Assembly (NCBI RefSeq): GCF_000011385.1
Contig: NC_005125.1
Location: 4,464,001-4,528,000 of the forward strand
Direction of reading: 5' to 3'
Length of the DNA stretch: 64,000 nucleotides
From: Gloeobacter violaceus PCC 7421
Lineage (GTDB): Bacteria; Cyanobacteriota; Cyanobacteriia; Gloeobacterales; Gloeobacteraceae
Shown: positions 1-8,370 of the stretch, piece by piece
How the letters are laid out: every line of letters starts with the position of its first letter
Position numbering within the stretch: the first letter of the stretch is position 1
Notes under the pieces: generated by a model
What the model saw: the letters and a program-made list of their open reading frames with translations, nothing else
Told to the model about the DNA's origin: nothing
The model's database searches: none
Position numbers and translations under genes: made by a program

Positions 1-768
1 GACTTGCGCCGGATCGGCTTGATGGGCAAACAAAAGGTCGCGGACGGTTTTGTCGTTCGCTTGCCGCGCACCTATCCGATCTACGCCGGCAATTACAAGC
101 AGGCCCTGGCCACCATCCAGGACTATCTGGGCCGGTTTGCCAATTTGCAGGCGGTGGGCCGCTACGGAGCCTTCAAGTACAACAACCAGGATCACAGTTT
201 GCTGATGGGTATCCTCGCCGCTGAGAATGTCGCAAATCCCGGCAAGCACGATCTCTGGTCGGTCAACTCCGACAGCGAATATCAAGAAGAAGCCAAATCC
301 GGCGAGAAAACGACCCCGGCCCCCCAGGGGCCGGTGACCCAGGGGCCGAAACTACCCGAGCCCATCGCCAAACTCGGCTCCCAGATGGGGGGATACCTGA
401 TCACGGGCGGTCTGGCAACGGTGGTGGACGTGGCGGTGTTTTCGGCCCTCACCCAAATCGGCCTCTGGTACGTGGCGGCGCTGTGCGTCAGTTTCTTCGG
501 GGGGCTTACCACCAACTTCGTTCTGAGCCGGCGCTTCGTGTTCGGTGTCTACTGGAACAACTGGCGCTGGCAATTCGTGGTCTTCGCCACCGTCGCCCTC
601 AACAGCCTGCTGGCCAACCTGGGGCTGTTGCAACTGCTCATCAACGACGTGCAGATGGACGCGACCTTGGCCCGGCTGATCAGCGCCGCCTGTGTGGCAC
701 TCTTGAGCTTCACAGGCCATAAACTCTATTCGTTTGCCAACCACGAGCGGGCGCTCAGCGCGGATTAG
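1..768 (+). CDS. FAD-dependent oxidoreductase C-terminus fused to GtrA-like membrane domain (5' partial)
   Basis: The reading frame is open to the first base, so the gene starts upstream of the window. The first ~85 visible residues resemble the C-terminal end of flavin-containing amine-oxidoreductase/UDP-galactopyranose-mutase-like enzymes (a TYPIY segment, then an RYGAFKYNNQDHS-type stretch and LAAENV). A polar, proline-rich linker follows, then from about residue 125 four hydrophobic helices typical of GtrA/DPMS family proteins, which help move lipid-linked sugars across the inner membrane. What is seen is one continuous frame joining both parts. The inference is a membrane-anchored sugar or lipid-sugar modifying enzyme. 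The cofactor-binding N-terminus lies outside the window, so the enzymatic class is tentative. Confidence 0.7.
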   Translation, partial: DLRRIGLMGKQKVADGFVVRLPRTYPIYAGNYKQALATIQDYLGRFANLQAVGRYGAFKYNNQDHSLLMGILAAENVANPGKHDLWSVNSDSEYQEEAKSGEKTTPAPQGPVTQGPKLPEPIAKLGSQMGGYLITGGLATVVDVAVFSALTQIGLWYVAALCVSFFGGLTTNFVLSRRFVFGVYWNNWRWQFVVFATVALNSLLANLGLLQLLINDVQMDATLARLISAACVALLSFTGHKLYSFANHERALSAD

Positions 769-876
769 GCAGAGGGTTTTGGCCGCTGCGGACGGTGTTG
801 AACCTGTGCAGCAGCCTGAGGCTTCTCGCTAAAACCAGCTAAAATAGCCCTCGGACAAAGTAAGGAGAAGCATCCC

Positions 877-1389
877 GTGCTGAAGCGTTTGCTCCGCTGG
901 TTGGTGGCGGCAAGTTTGGTTCTGGCGGCAGGGGTGTCACCAGGACAGGCGCAGTCGGGCTTCTGCCTGGTGGGCTGCGCGCAGGACGCCGACCTCATCC
1001 TCAACTACAAAGTCGAGGACCGCTCCCACGATTACACCTCCGACCGCTATTTCCTGTGGATCAAACCCCAAAAAATCGCCGTGCGCGAGGTGCAGGTTAT
1101 TGCCGGTCCTGATTTCGATGGCCAGTTCAACACCAAGTTTGTCGAAGTGGCCTCTCGCACCTCCGGCAAGTCCTACACGGTCGAGGATGTGAACTGGGAT
1201 CGGGATCTGCGCGCCTTGACCGTGGTGCTGGCCGGCCCGATTCCCGCCTCCGAAGAAATCCAACTCGTGCTGAGCCAGGTGGTCAACCCGAGCAGCGAAG
1301 GCATCTACAAACTCAACGCCCGCGTTCTGGGCACCGAACCCAACCCGATCTACCGCTACGTGGGCACCTGGGCCATCACCATCGAGTAG
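877..1389 (+). CDS. DUF2808 family exported protein
   Basis: A 170-residue protein starting at GTG, with an AAGGAG ribosome-binding site about ten bases upstream. Residues 1-26 are a signal peptide (KRLLRW basic start, hydrophobic core, cleavage near GQAQS). The mature part matches the cyanobacterial DUF2808 family: beta-rich, with an FLWIKPQ segment and an ending of the type GT(W)xITIE. DUF2808 proteins are periplasmic or secreted and have no established function. The next gene starts 7 bases downstream, so the two are probably co-transcribed. Confidence 0.8.
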   Translation: MLKRLLRWLVAASLVLAAGVSPGQAQSGFCLVGCAQDADLILNYKVEDRSHDYTSDRYFLWIKPQKIAVREVQVIAGPDFDGQFNTKFVEVASRTSGKSYTVEDVNWDRDLRALTVVLAGPIPASEEIQLVLSQVVNPSSEGIYKLNARVLGTEPNPIYRYVGTWAITIE

Positions 1390-1396
1390 GCGCGCC

Positions 1397-2065
1397 ATGC
1401 ACCTGGTCTACCTGCACGGCTTCGCCTCCGGCCCCAATTCCACCAAGGGCAGCTTCCTGAAGCGGCGGCTTGCCGAATTTGGATACGATCTGCACCAACC
1501 GGATCTCAACGCCCCCGCCTTTGAGGCGATGACCATCAGTTCACAACTGGCGGTGATTGCGCGCACCCTCGAAGGTCTGACAGGACCGGTCACCTTGTTG
1601 GGTTCAAGCATGGGGGGACTGCTGGCAGTGCTGCAGGCGACGCGCGATCCGCGCATCGAACGGCTGGTTTTGATGGCCCCGGCTTTCGGTTTTGCCCGGC
1701 GGTGGCAGGAGCGGCTCGGGGCGGCGGCGGTGGCCGAATGGCGCCGCAGCGGCAAGCTCGCGGTTTATCACTATGCCTACCGCCGCGAGTGCCGGCTCGG
1801 CTTCGAGATGCTCACCGACGCCCTCGGATACGACGAAGTGCAACCGCGCCGACCGGTGCCGACCCTGATCTTGCACGGTCGGCGCGACGAAGTGGTGGAC
1901 TTCGAACTCAGCCGCGCCTTTGCCGCCTCCCGGCCCAACGTCGCTTTGCGCCCCTACGATACCGATCACGCCATGATCGATGTCCTGGAGCCGATGTGGC
2001 AGGAAATCCGGGGCTTTTTAAAGCTCGAACGGCAGGGCGGATACCCTGCCGTTCGCAGCAGTTAA
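1397..2065 (+). CDS. YqiA/YcfP-like alpha/beta hydrolase
   Basis: A 222-residue alpha/beta-fold hydrolase. The start shows the family's YLHGFASGP oxyanion segment. The nucleophile elbow GSSMGG puts the catalytic serine at residue 71; D164 (GRRDEVV) and H191 (DTDHAM) complete the triad. The length fits the small YqiA/UPF0227 esterases, cytosolic hydrolases whose natural substrate is uncertain. It follows the DUF2808 gene closely on the same strand and runs convergently into the large minus-strand repeat protein. Confidence 0.85.
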   Translation: MHLVYLHGFASGPNSTKGSFLKRRLAEFGYDLHQPDLNAPAFEAMTISSQLAVIARTLEGLTGPVTLLGSSMGGLLAVLQATRDPRIERLVLMAPAFGFARRWQERLGAAAVAEWRRSGKLAVYHYAYRRECRLGFEMLTDALGYDEVQPRRPVPTLILHGRRDEVVDFELSRAFAASRPNVALRPYDTDHAMIDVLEPMWQEIRGFLKLERQGGYPAVRSS

Positions 2066-2079
2066 ATTCGGCTCAGCAC

Positions 2080-2840
2080 TCAGCGCGGCGCCTGAATCTC
2101 CCACTTGAGGTCGCTCACTGCCTGCAGCGCGACGGAGGAGACGAAGGTGGTGCCGTTCATGATCCAGATCGAGTTGGCGCCGGTGGCATAGTTGCGCCAG
2201 AGAATGTCCGGCTTGCCGTCGCGGTTGTAGTCGGCGGTGCCGCCGATGCGCCAGTTGAGATCGGCCACAGCCGAGAGCGTGACGCTGGCGACAAAAGCGG
2301 TGCCGTCCATCGTCCAGACGGTGTTGGCGCCGGTGGCCTGGTTGCGCCAGAGAATATCCGGCTTGCTGTCGCCGGTAAAATCGGCGGACCCCCCGATGCG
2401 CCAGTTGGGATCGCTCACTGCCGGTAGGGCGATGCTCTCGACAAAGTCGGTGCCGTTCATCTTCCAGATGGTGTTGGCGCCGGTGGTAAAGTTGCGCCAG
2501 AGAATATCCGGCTTGCCGTCGCCGGTGTAGTCGCCGGAGCCTTGAATTTGCCAGTTGAGGTCGGCCACCGCCGTGAGCGTTGCAGTGCTGGTGCGCGTAG
2601 TACCGTCCATCAACCAGACCGAATTTTGGCCGGTAGCCTGGTTGCGCCAGAGAATGTCCAGTTTGCCGTCGGCATTGAAATCGTCAGTACCGCCGATGCG
2701 CCAGTTGAGATCGCCGACGGTTTCGAGCGGAACACTGGCGGAAAAAGCGGTGCCGTTCATACCCCAGACCGTGTTGGCCCCGCTGCCGAAGTTGCGCCAG
2801 ACAATGTCGGCGTTGTCGTTGGCACCAAAGTCGCCATCTA
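2080..2840 (-). repeat. Five tandem 150-bp FG-GAP-like coding repeats
   Basis: The phrase gttgcgccag recurs at 2191, 2341, 2491, 2641 and 2791, an exact 150-bp period. Each unit encodes 50 residues with the core DGKxDILWRNxxTGxNxxWxMxGT. Conservation at the DNA level suggests recent duplication or gene conversion within the gene. Confidence 0.9.
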
Positions 2841-5031
2841 CAGGAACAAGAAATCTGCTGACAAACACGTCGGTGACGGCGTCGAAGCTGGTGTCGTAGG
2901 CGCCGCTGGTGGTGGGATACTTGGTCGAAGCGGTGGCACCGGCAATAAAGATCCGGCCGCCGCTGCCCACGACGACGCTGGAGCCGTAGTCGTCGGTGGC
3001 GCCGCCGATAAACGTCGAGTAGAGCAGCCGGTCGCCCAGAACGTTGAGCTTGGAGACGAACACGTCGCCAAAGGAGGTGCCGCCGTTGTAGCTGGTGTCG
3101 TAGGCGCCGAAGGTCACCGGAAAATTGGTCGAAAGCGTCGAGCCGGTGAGATAGGCGCTTCCGGCGCTGTCGAGGGTGATACCGAGGCCGACGTCACCGA
3201 GGGTGCCACCGAGAAAGGTCGAATAGATCAAAGCGGTGGCCCCGGCATTCAGGCGGGTGACAAATGCATCGGGCAGCAGGTTGAAGCTGGTGTCGTAAGC
3301 GCCGCTGGTGGTCGGAAAATCCGGAGAAGCCGTTGACCCGGTTACGTAGACGCTGCCGTCGCTTCCCAGGGCGATGGCGTTGCCGGAATCCTGGCCCGTG
3401 CCGCCCAGATAGGTCGAGTAGACGCGCACGCCCACATCGTTGAAGCGGGTTACCACCACGTCAAAGCCGCCGTTGAACGAGACGTCGTAGACGCCTGGAT
3501 TGGGAATCACCGGGTAACCGGCGCCGCTGGTGGTGCCGACTACGTAGACATTTTCACTTGCCCCTAGGACGATATCATTGCCGGAATCGGCCAGGGTGCC
3601 CCCAGTGAAGGTCGAATAACGAATAGCATTGCCTGCGGCCTCAAGGCGGGTCACAAATAAGTCGGAACCGCCGTTGAAACTGGTGTCGGCCACGCCGTCG
3701 GTGACCGGAAAATCGAAGGAGCCGGTGTTGCCGGTCACGTAGATGCCGCCACCGCTACCTACTGCGACACCGTTGGCGTTGTCCTCAAGGGTGCCTCCCA
3801 GAAACGTCGAGAACACCAGACCGTTGCCCGCAGCGTTCAACTTGAAAATGAACCCGTCGTAGGGGCCGCCGTTAAATGACGTGTCGAAGGCGTTCGCGGT
3901 GGTGGGAAAATCCGATAAACCGGTGGAGCCGACGACAATGGCTTCGTTGTTGAGCACCGCCAGATCGGAAGCAAAATCGTCACCCGAGCCGCCTACGTAA
4001 GTGGAATAGACCACCGTTGCACCATTGGCGTCGAGCTTGGTCACAAAGGCATCCCCAAAGTCGAAGCCGCCGTTGAAGCCGCCGTCGTAGGCACTCGCCA
4101 CAGGGTAGTTGGTGGAAAGCGTGTAGCCGGCAATGTAGACGCTGCCGTCGCTGCCGAGCACCACATCGTTTCCGACATCCTGGTTGGAACCACCCGCAAA
4201 CGTCGAGTAGCTGAGGATCGGATCGATGACCAGCGGCAGGCTGCGGTCGTACTCGCCCACGGCAAAGCCGACTTTGCGGCCGTTCAGCACATACCGACCG
4301 GCCACCTGGCGCTTTTGACCACCAATCTGCTGATAGACGACAGGCCGATGCTGACGCATCTCACCCAGGGCAGTGGCAATAATCAGATCGCCGTTGCCGT
4401 CGAGACGCAGGCTGCGGGCACCGGAGATGTCCAGTGCGATCCGTCCCGGGTCCGCCCCCGGCGCCGCTACAAAGTCGTACTCCAGTTGCCGGCCGTTTCC
4501 GTAATAGACCATATCGATCCCCGGCCAGACCCCCCGGGCCTCAACCCGCTCGAAAGTGTCCACATCGGTGTGCCATTTGCCGGCATCCTTGCCCGCCAGA
4601 TAGTTGACCTTACCGGGCAAAACGTCTTTGCCGGTCAGCCGGGCCTTGGGATTGGCGCCCACCAGGCGCATGCGGATGGCCGCCGTCTTGGGCTCGGATT
4701 GCTCAGCGGCGGTCATTGAGGAGCGCAGCTTGCTTTTGGAGCGATCCGCTCTGCCCAGGAGCACAACCGCCTCGGTAGGGCCGAGCAACAGACTGTATCC
4801 GGGACCGCGGGAGACGTACTGCACCCGCGAATCGGTCTGGCCGACATTCGGCTCGAAGCGCATGGGCAGCTTGCCGAAAGTTTCGCCGATGCGCGCCTGC
4901 GTATTGGGAGCAGGTCGCTCGGCCGCTGTCCTGGCCTGGGTGATGTGGGCACCGATAAGCAGCAACGTCGCCAGCAGCGCAACCGCCGACAACCCTGAGA
5001 GGGTTCGTTTATGAAAAGGTCTCGGTATCAT
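2080..5031 (-). CDS. Exported SBBP beta-propeller protein with C-terminal FG-GAP-like repeats
   Basis: A roughly 983-residue secreted protein. The chosen start (5031) has GGAAA a few bases upstream and gives a normal signal peptide (basic FHKR, then a long hydrophobic stretch); ATG at 5037 is an alternative, and the frame stays open to a TTG at 5142. After an N-terminal domain containing FEPNVGQTDSRVQYVSRG, which usually precedes SBBP repeats, come about eight or nine SBBP (beta-propeller) repeats of the form YSTFxGGSxxDxGNDVVLGSDGS. The last ~250 residues are five near-identical 50-residue FG-GAP/VCBS-like repeats (DGKPDILWRN). No catalytic motif is visible. A structural or adhesive surface role is likely but unproven. 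Confidence 0.8.
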   Translation of the reverse strand: MIPRPFHKRTLSGLSAVALLATLLLIGAHITQARTAAERPAPNTQARIGETFGKLPMRFEPNVGQTDSRVQYVSRGPGYSLLLGPTEAVVLLGRADRSKSKLRSSMTAAEQSEPKTAAIRMRLVGANPKARLTGKDVLPGKVNYLAGKDAGKWHTDVDTFERVEARGVWPGIDMVYYGNGRQLEYDFVAAPGADPGRIALDISGARSLRLDGNGDLIIATALGEMRQHRPVVYQQIGGQKRQVAGRYVLNGRKVGFAVGEYDRSLPLVIDPILSYSTFAGGSNQDVGNDVVLGSDGSVYIAGYTLSTNYPVASAYDGGFNGGFDFGDAFVTKLDANGATVVYSTYVGGSGDDFASDLAVLNNEAIVVGSTGLSDFPTTANAFDTSFNGGPYDGFIFKLNAAGNGLVFSTFLGGTLEDNANGVAVGSGGGIYVTGNTGSFDFPVTDGVADTSFNGGSDLFVTRLEAAGNAIRYSTFTGGTLADSGNDIVLGASENVYVVGTTSGAGYPVIPNPGVYDVSFNGGFDVVVTRFNDVGVRVYSTYLGGTGQDSGNAIALGSDGSVYVTGSTASPDFPTTSGAYDTSFNLLPDAFVTRLNAGATALIYSTFLGGTLGDVGLGITLDSAGSAYLTGSTLSTNFPVTFGAYDTSYNGGTSFGDVFVSKLNVLGDRLLYSTFIGGATDDYGSSVVVGSGGRIFIAGATASTKYPTTSGAYDTSFDAVTDVFVSRFLVPVDGDFGANDNADIVWRNFGSGANTVWGMNGTAFSASVPLETVGDLNWRIGGTDDFNADGKLDILWRNQATGQNSVWLMDGTTRTSTATLTAVADLNWQIQGSGDYTGDGKPDILWRNFTTGANTIWKMNGTDFVESIALPAVSDPNWRIGGSADFTGDSKPDILWRNQATGANTVWTMDGTAFVASVTLSAVADLNWRIGGTADYNRDGKPDILWRNYATGANSIWIMNGTTFVSSVALQAVSDLKWEIQAPR

Positions 5032-5065
5032 GGCCATTTCCGTAAGTATGTTTTCGAGGGAGTAA

Positions 5066-5148
5066 ACCGGTTTCGCAGCCAATATACACTGCTTCGTCCG
5101 GCAAAGTAGCTCACGGGGAAGATCGACCGGTTTCGTCGGCAATATACA
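5066..5148. repeat. 23-bp direct repeat pair, 60 bp apart, upstream of the SBBP gene
   Basis: Copies at 5066-5088 and 5126-5148 share accggtttcg, then five variable bases, then aatataca (20 of 23 positions identical), with a 60-bp start-to-start distance. A shorter accggttt occurs at 5201. The pair lies just upstream of the likely start of the SBBP gene and could be operator sites. It is equally possible that it is a relic of coding duplication, since the frame is open here. Confidence 0.5.
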
Positions 5149-5304
5149 TAGCCCAGCTGATCGAGCGGCACGGACATGGCGGAGCCAGGCTCAACATTTC
5201 ACCGGTTTTTCAGAACGCACCATACCATGGGCTGCGCGAATCAAAGATTTTGACCGAAGATCTTCAGAATTGTCGATCGAGCTCGACTCCCGGCCCGGCG
5301 CTTC

Positions 5305-6030
5305 TCAGGCGTGCACCTGGCCGTCGGGCATGACTGCACCGGTGAGGATGGCGGCGGTAAGCTTGACCATCAATCGACCGGCAGCACTCATCTGGGCACC
5401 GCGCAGGTTGGCGCCGCTCAAGTCCGCTCCGCTAAAGTCCGCGCCAATCAGATGGGCGTCCTGGAGGTTGGCACCGCGCAGATTCGCCCGCAGCAAATTC
5501 GCCCGAAAGAGGTTGGCTCCGGATAGATCCGCGCCGCTCAAGTTGATCTTGTGCAAAAACGCGTCGCTGAGGTCCGCGCCGCTCAAGTTGGCGTTACTGA
5601 GGTTGCGCCCTTCAAAATCTTTTTCTTTGAGATTGGCGCCGCGCAGATCCGCACCGCTCATGTCCGGACGGGATGGGGGCGGTGGTGGGGGCGGCGGGGG
5701 CGGCGGCGGTGGGGCAGGGCGCGGCCGGTAGGCGTTTGCAGGGGTCGCCGAAGCGCTCGGCCGGTACACCGGCCGGAAGTTGGAGGCGGGCTGAGTCTGG
5801 TGGGCCTGATGGACTTTGCGCGGTGACGGACGGTGCGAGCGCAGGTGCTCGTAGGCGCGATTGATCTCTTTGAGCTTCTCGACAGCCTTCTGGTGCAGGC
5901 GGGTGTTCTCGGTCGGAACGCGGTCGGGATGCCAGACGAACACCAGATCTTTGTAAGCCTGGCTCACTTCCTCCGGGGAAGCGCCAGACTCCAGCCCAAG
6001 CACCCAATACGATCGCTCCAGCTCATCCAT
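5305..6030 (-). CDS. J-domain protein with polyproline linker and pentapeptide repeats
   Basis: A 241-residue fusion. Residues ~5-65 form a J-domain with the diagnostic HPD at 34-36 (WHPDRV), which would stimulate an Hsp70 ATPase. A low-complexity linker with about 13 consecutive prolines follows, then ~19 pentapeptide repeats (A-D/N-L-x-x type) folding into a right-handed beta-helix. The start at 6030 is preferred over upstream in-frame codons because an AAGGTG sits 6-7 bases upstream and it avoids overlap with the transporter gene ending at 6096. The protein has no membrane segment. It is probably a co-chaperone delivering DnaK to a partner bound by the pentapeptide domain. Confidence 0.85.
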   Translation of the reverse strand: MDELERSYWVLGLESGASPEEVSQAYKDLVFVWHPDRVPTENTRLHQKAVEKLKEINRAYEHLRSHRPSPRKVHQAHQTQPASNFRPVYRPSASATPANAYRPRPAPPPPPPPPPPPPPSRPDMSGADLRGANLKEKDFEGRNLSNANLSGADLSDAFLHKINLSGADLSGANLFRANLLRANLRGANLQDAHLIGADFSGADLSGANLRGAQMSAAGRLMVKLTAAILTGAVMPDGQVHA

Positions 6031-6095
6031 GGAGAACACCTTAACACCGATGCCGCCGCCGGATGGTGCGGCCCGGCGGCGGTACTTTTGCACCT

Positions 6096-7454
6096 TCAGG
6101 CGGCAGGGCGGCGCGCCGCCAGCGCTTCGAGAATTTGCCGGTGCCGCTCGCGGGTAATCGGATAGCGCCAGGCAAACCACAAACCCAGCGCCGCCGCCGC
6201 CGCCGGAATCGGCCCAATGACCAGCCGCAGCACCACCAGGGCGCTGTCGGGTTGGACGGCGGCCTTGCCGTCGAAGCCCGCCGCTTCGAGCAGTTGCCCC
6301 ACCAGCAGCAGGCTGGCGGCCAGACAGACTTTCTGCAGCAGCACCAACAGCGCGTAGAAGACGCCCTCGCGGCGCTCGCCGGTCTGCAGTTCATCCAGGT
6401 CGATCACATCCGGCAGCATCGACCAGGGAATCAAATAGACCGTCGAGACGCCGACCCCGGCCACCACCGCCAGAACCAGCATCCAGACCGCCTGGCCGGG
6501 GCTGAGCAACATCAAGCCGAGCATCGCCAGCAAGAAAAACCCTGTCCCCAGATAAAAGACCCGCTTCTTGCCCAGGCGGGCGCTGAGGGCGCTCCAGACG
6601 AACAGCATCGCTAGAGCCGTGCCCTGGATGGCGAAGATCGTTGCGGCCAACCAGCTGTCCGGCAGGTTCATCCAGTAGCGGACGTAGTAGGGAACCACCG
6701 TGGCGATCAGTTGCACCGCAAACCACGAACACAGATAAATTCCCACTACATCCAGATAGGGCCGGTTGGCCAAGGCGATGCGCAATTGCCGGGCAAGCGG
6801 GAGGCGCTCGCTGGCAGGAGTCGCGAAGCGCTCGCGCGTTCCGAAGAAACACCAAAATAGCGGCAACACCGCGAGCACCGCCCAGATCCCGGCCCCCAGA
6901 GCGTTGCCGAAGGCGGGGCGGGTGGGAAAGGCCGCGAGGATGAGCGGGAAGGTCACCCCCGACAGCAGGCTGCCGCCGATTGAAAAAGCAAAGCGAAATT
7001 TCGACAAACCGGTGCGCTCGTCGTAATCGTCGGTCAACTCCGGTGTGAGGGCGGTGTAAGGCAAATTGACGGCGGTGTAGAGGCTGTTGAACAGCAGCGC
7101 CATCGCCAGGTAGTACCAGAAGGCGGCCCCCGCGTTGCCCGCGAAGGGCACCAGCCACTGGGCAAAGAAGGTGAAGCCAAAGGGAATGGCCCCCAGCAAA
7201 ATCCAGGGGCGGCGCCTGCCCCAGCGGCTGCGCGTGCGGTCGGTGAGCACGCCCACGATCGGGTCGTTGATCGCATCCCAGATTTTGCTGATGGCCAGAA
7301 TGCTGCCCGCCGCACCGGCGGCAAGGCCCGCGGCGTCGGTCAAAAACGGCAGCCAGAAGAAGACCAGTAAATTGGCGGTGACGGCAGGACCAAAGTCCCC
7401 CGCCCCGTAGGCGAGCTTCTGGGCCAGATTCAGGCGTTCGGGCTTAGGGGGCAC
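6096..7454 (-). CDS. GPH-family (MelB-like) sugar:cation symporter
   Basis: A 452-residue MFS permease of the glycoside-pentoside-hexuronide family. The N-terminus (LNLAQKLAYGAGDFG) and the motif WDAINDPIVGVLTDRTRSRWGRRRP are signatures of this family, and about twelve hydrophobic segments follow. Such proteins import sugars or sugar acids with H+ or Na+ across the inner membrane. The start is GTG at 7454. The substrate cannot be read from sequence. The neighbouring secreted carbohydrate-oxidase-like gene hints at, but does not prove, sugar metabolism. Confidence 0.85.
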   Translation of the reverse strand: MPPKPERLNLAQKLAYGAGDFGPAVTANLLVFFWLPFLTDAAGLAAGAAGSILAISKIWDAINDPIVGVLTDRTRSRWGRRRPWILLGAIPFGFTFFAQWLVPFAGNAGAAFWYYLAMALLFNSLYTAVNLPYTALTPELTDDYDERTGLSKFRFAFSIGGSLLSGVTFPLILAAFPTRPAFGNALGAGIWAVLAVLPLFWCFFGTRERFATPASERLPLARQLRIALANRPYLDVVGIYLCSWFAVQLIATVVPYYVRYWMNLPDSWLAATIFAIQGTALAMLFVWSALSARLGKKRVFYLGTGFFLLAMLGLMLLSPGQAVWMLVLAVVAGVGVSTVYLIPWSMLPDVIDLDELQTGERREGVFYALLVLLQKVCLAASLLLVGQLLEAAGFDGKAAVQPDSALVVLRLVIGPIPAAAAALGLWFAWRYPITRERHRQILEALAARRPAA

Positions 7455-7613
7455 AGCAGAGGTTCCTCGGGCGATACTGCCACGATCCCACAGGTGGGTC
7501 GCGGCGGTACCCCATCCTGGACATTGACCGAGCTGTCCCCCACCCGGGCGCGTGCCGGGCCGCCGGGAGCGCCCGATCGCTGCGCCGCCCGGACCACTGG
7601 CACAGGGAGCGCC

Positions 7614-8370
7614 CTAGCGCGGTCCGCTCAGTTGCCAGCCGGCCGCGACCGCCGACAGCCCCACCGACTGGACAAAAGCCGTGCCGTTCATCAGCCAGAC
7701 GGCGTTGGCGCCGGTGGTCGTGTCGCGCCAGACGATGTCCGCTTTGCCGTCGCCGTTGTAATCGCCCGCCGCCCCAATCTGCCAGGCGGTCGAGACCGCC
7801 GGTAAGGCTACCGACTGCGCCAGTGCCGTGCCACTCATCAGCCAGACGCTGTTGGCCCCGGTCTGCTTGTGCCGCCAGAGCAGGTCCGCCTGGGCGTCGT
7901 TGTTGAACTGTCCTGCTGCCACCAGTTGCCAGTTGGGGTCGATTACCGACGGTAGGGCCCGCGAGACGAGGTACTGGGTGCCGTTCATCAGCCAGGCGCT
8001 CACCTGGCCGGTGCTCGGATTGCGCCAGAAAATGTCCGGGCGCCCGTCGCCGTCGAAATCGCCCACCCCACCCACCTGCCAGGCGGTGCCCACCAGCGGC
8101 AGGGTGACTTTGGTGCGGTAGACGGTGCCGTTCATCAGCCAGAGGTTGTTTTCGCCGGTGGCCCGATTGCGCCAGAGCAGGTCCGGCCGGCCGTCGTTGT
8201 CAAAATCGCCGCTGCCGGTGATGAGCCAGTTGGGATCGGAGACAGCGGGCAGGGCCACACTCTGGGTGAAGGTCGTGTTGTTCATCAGCCAGAGGCTGTT
8301 TTGACCGGTGGCGCCGTTGCGCCAGACCAGTTCGGATTTGCGGTCGCCGCTAAAATCCCCGGCAGGCGCC
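7614..8370 (-). repeat. Five tandem ~147-150-bp FG-GAP-like coding repeats
   Basis: The phrase tgcgccaga or a close variant recurs near 7722, 7870, 8020, 8167 and 8317, giving a 147-150-bp period. The encoded units (DGRPDIFWRN, TGxNxxWLMNGT) are the same family as the repeats at 2080-2840. Confidence 0.85.
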
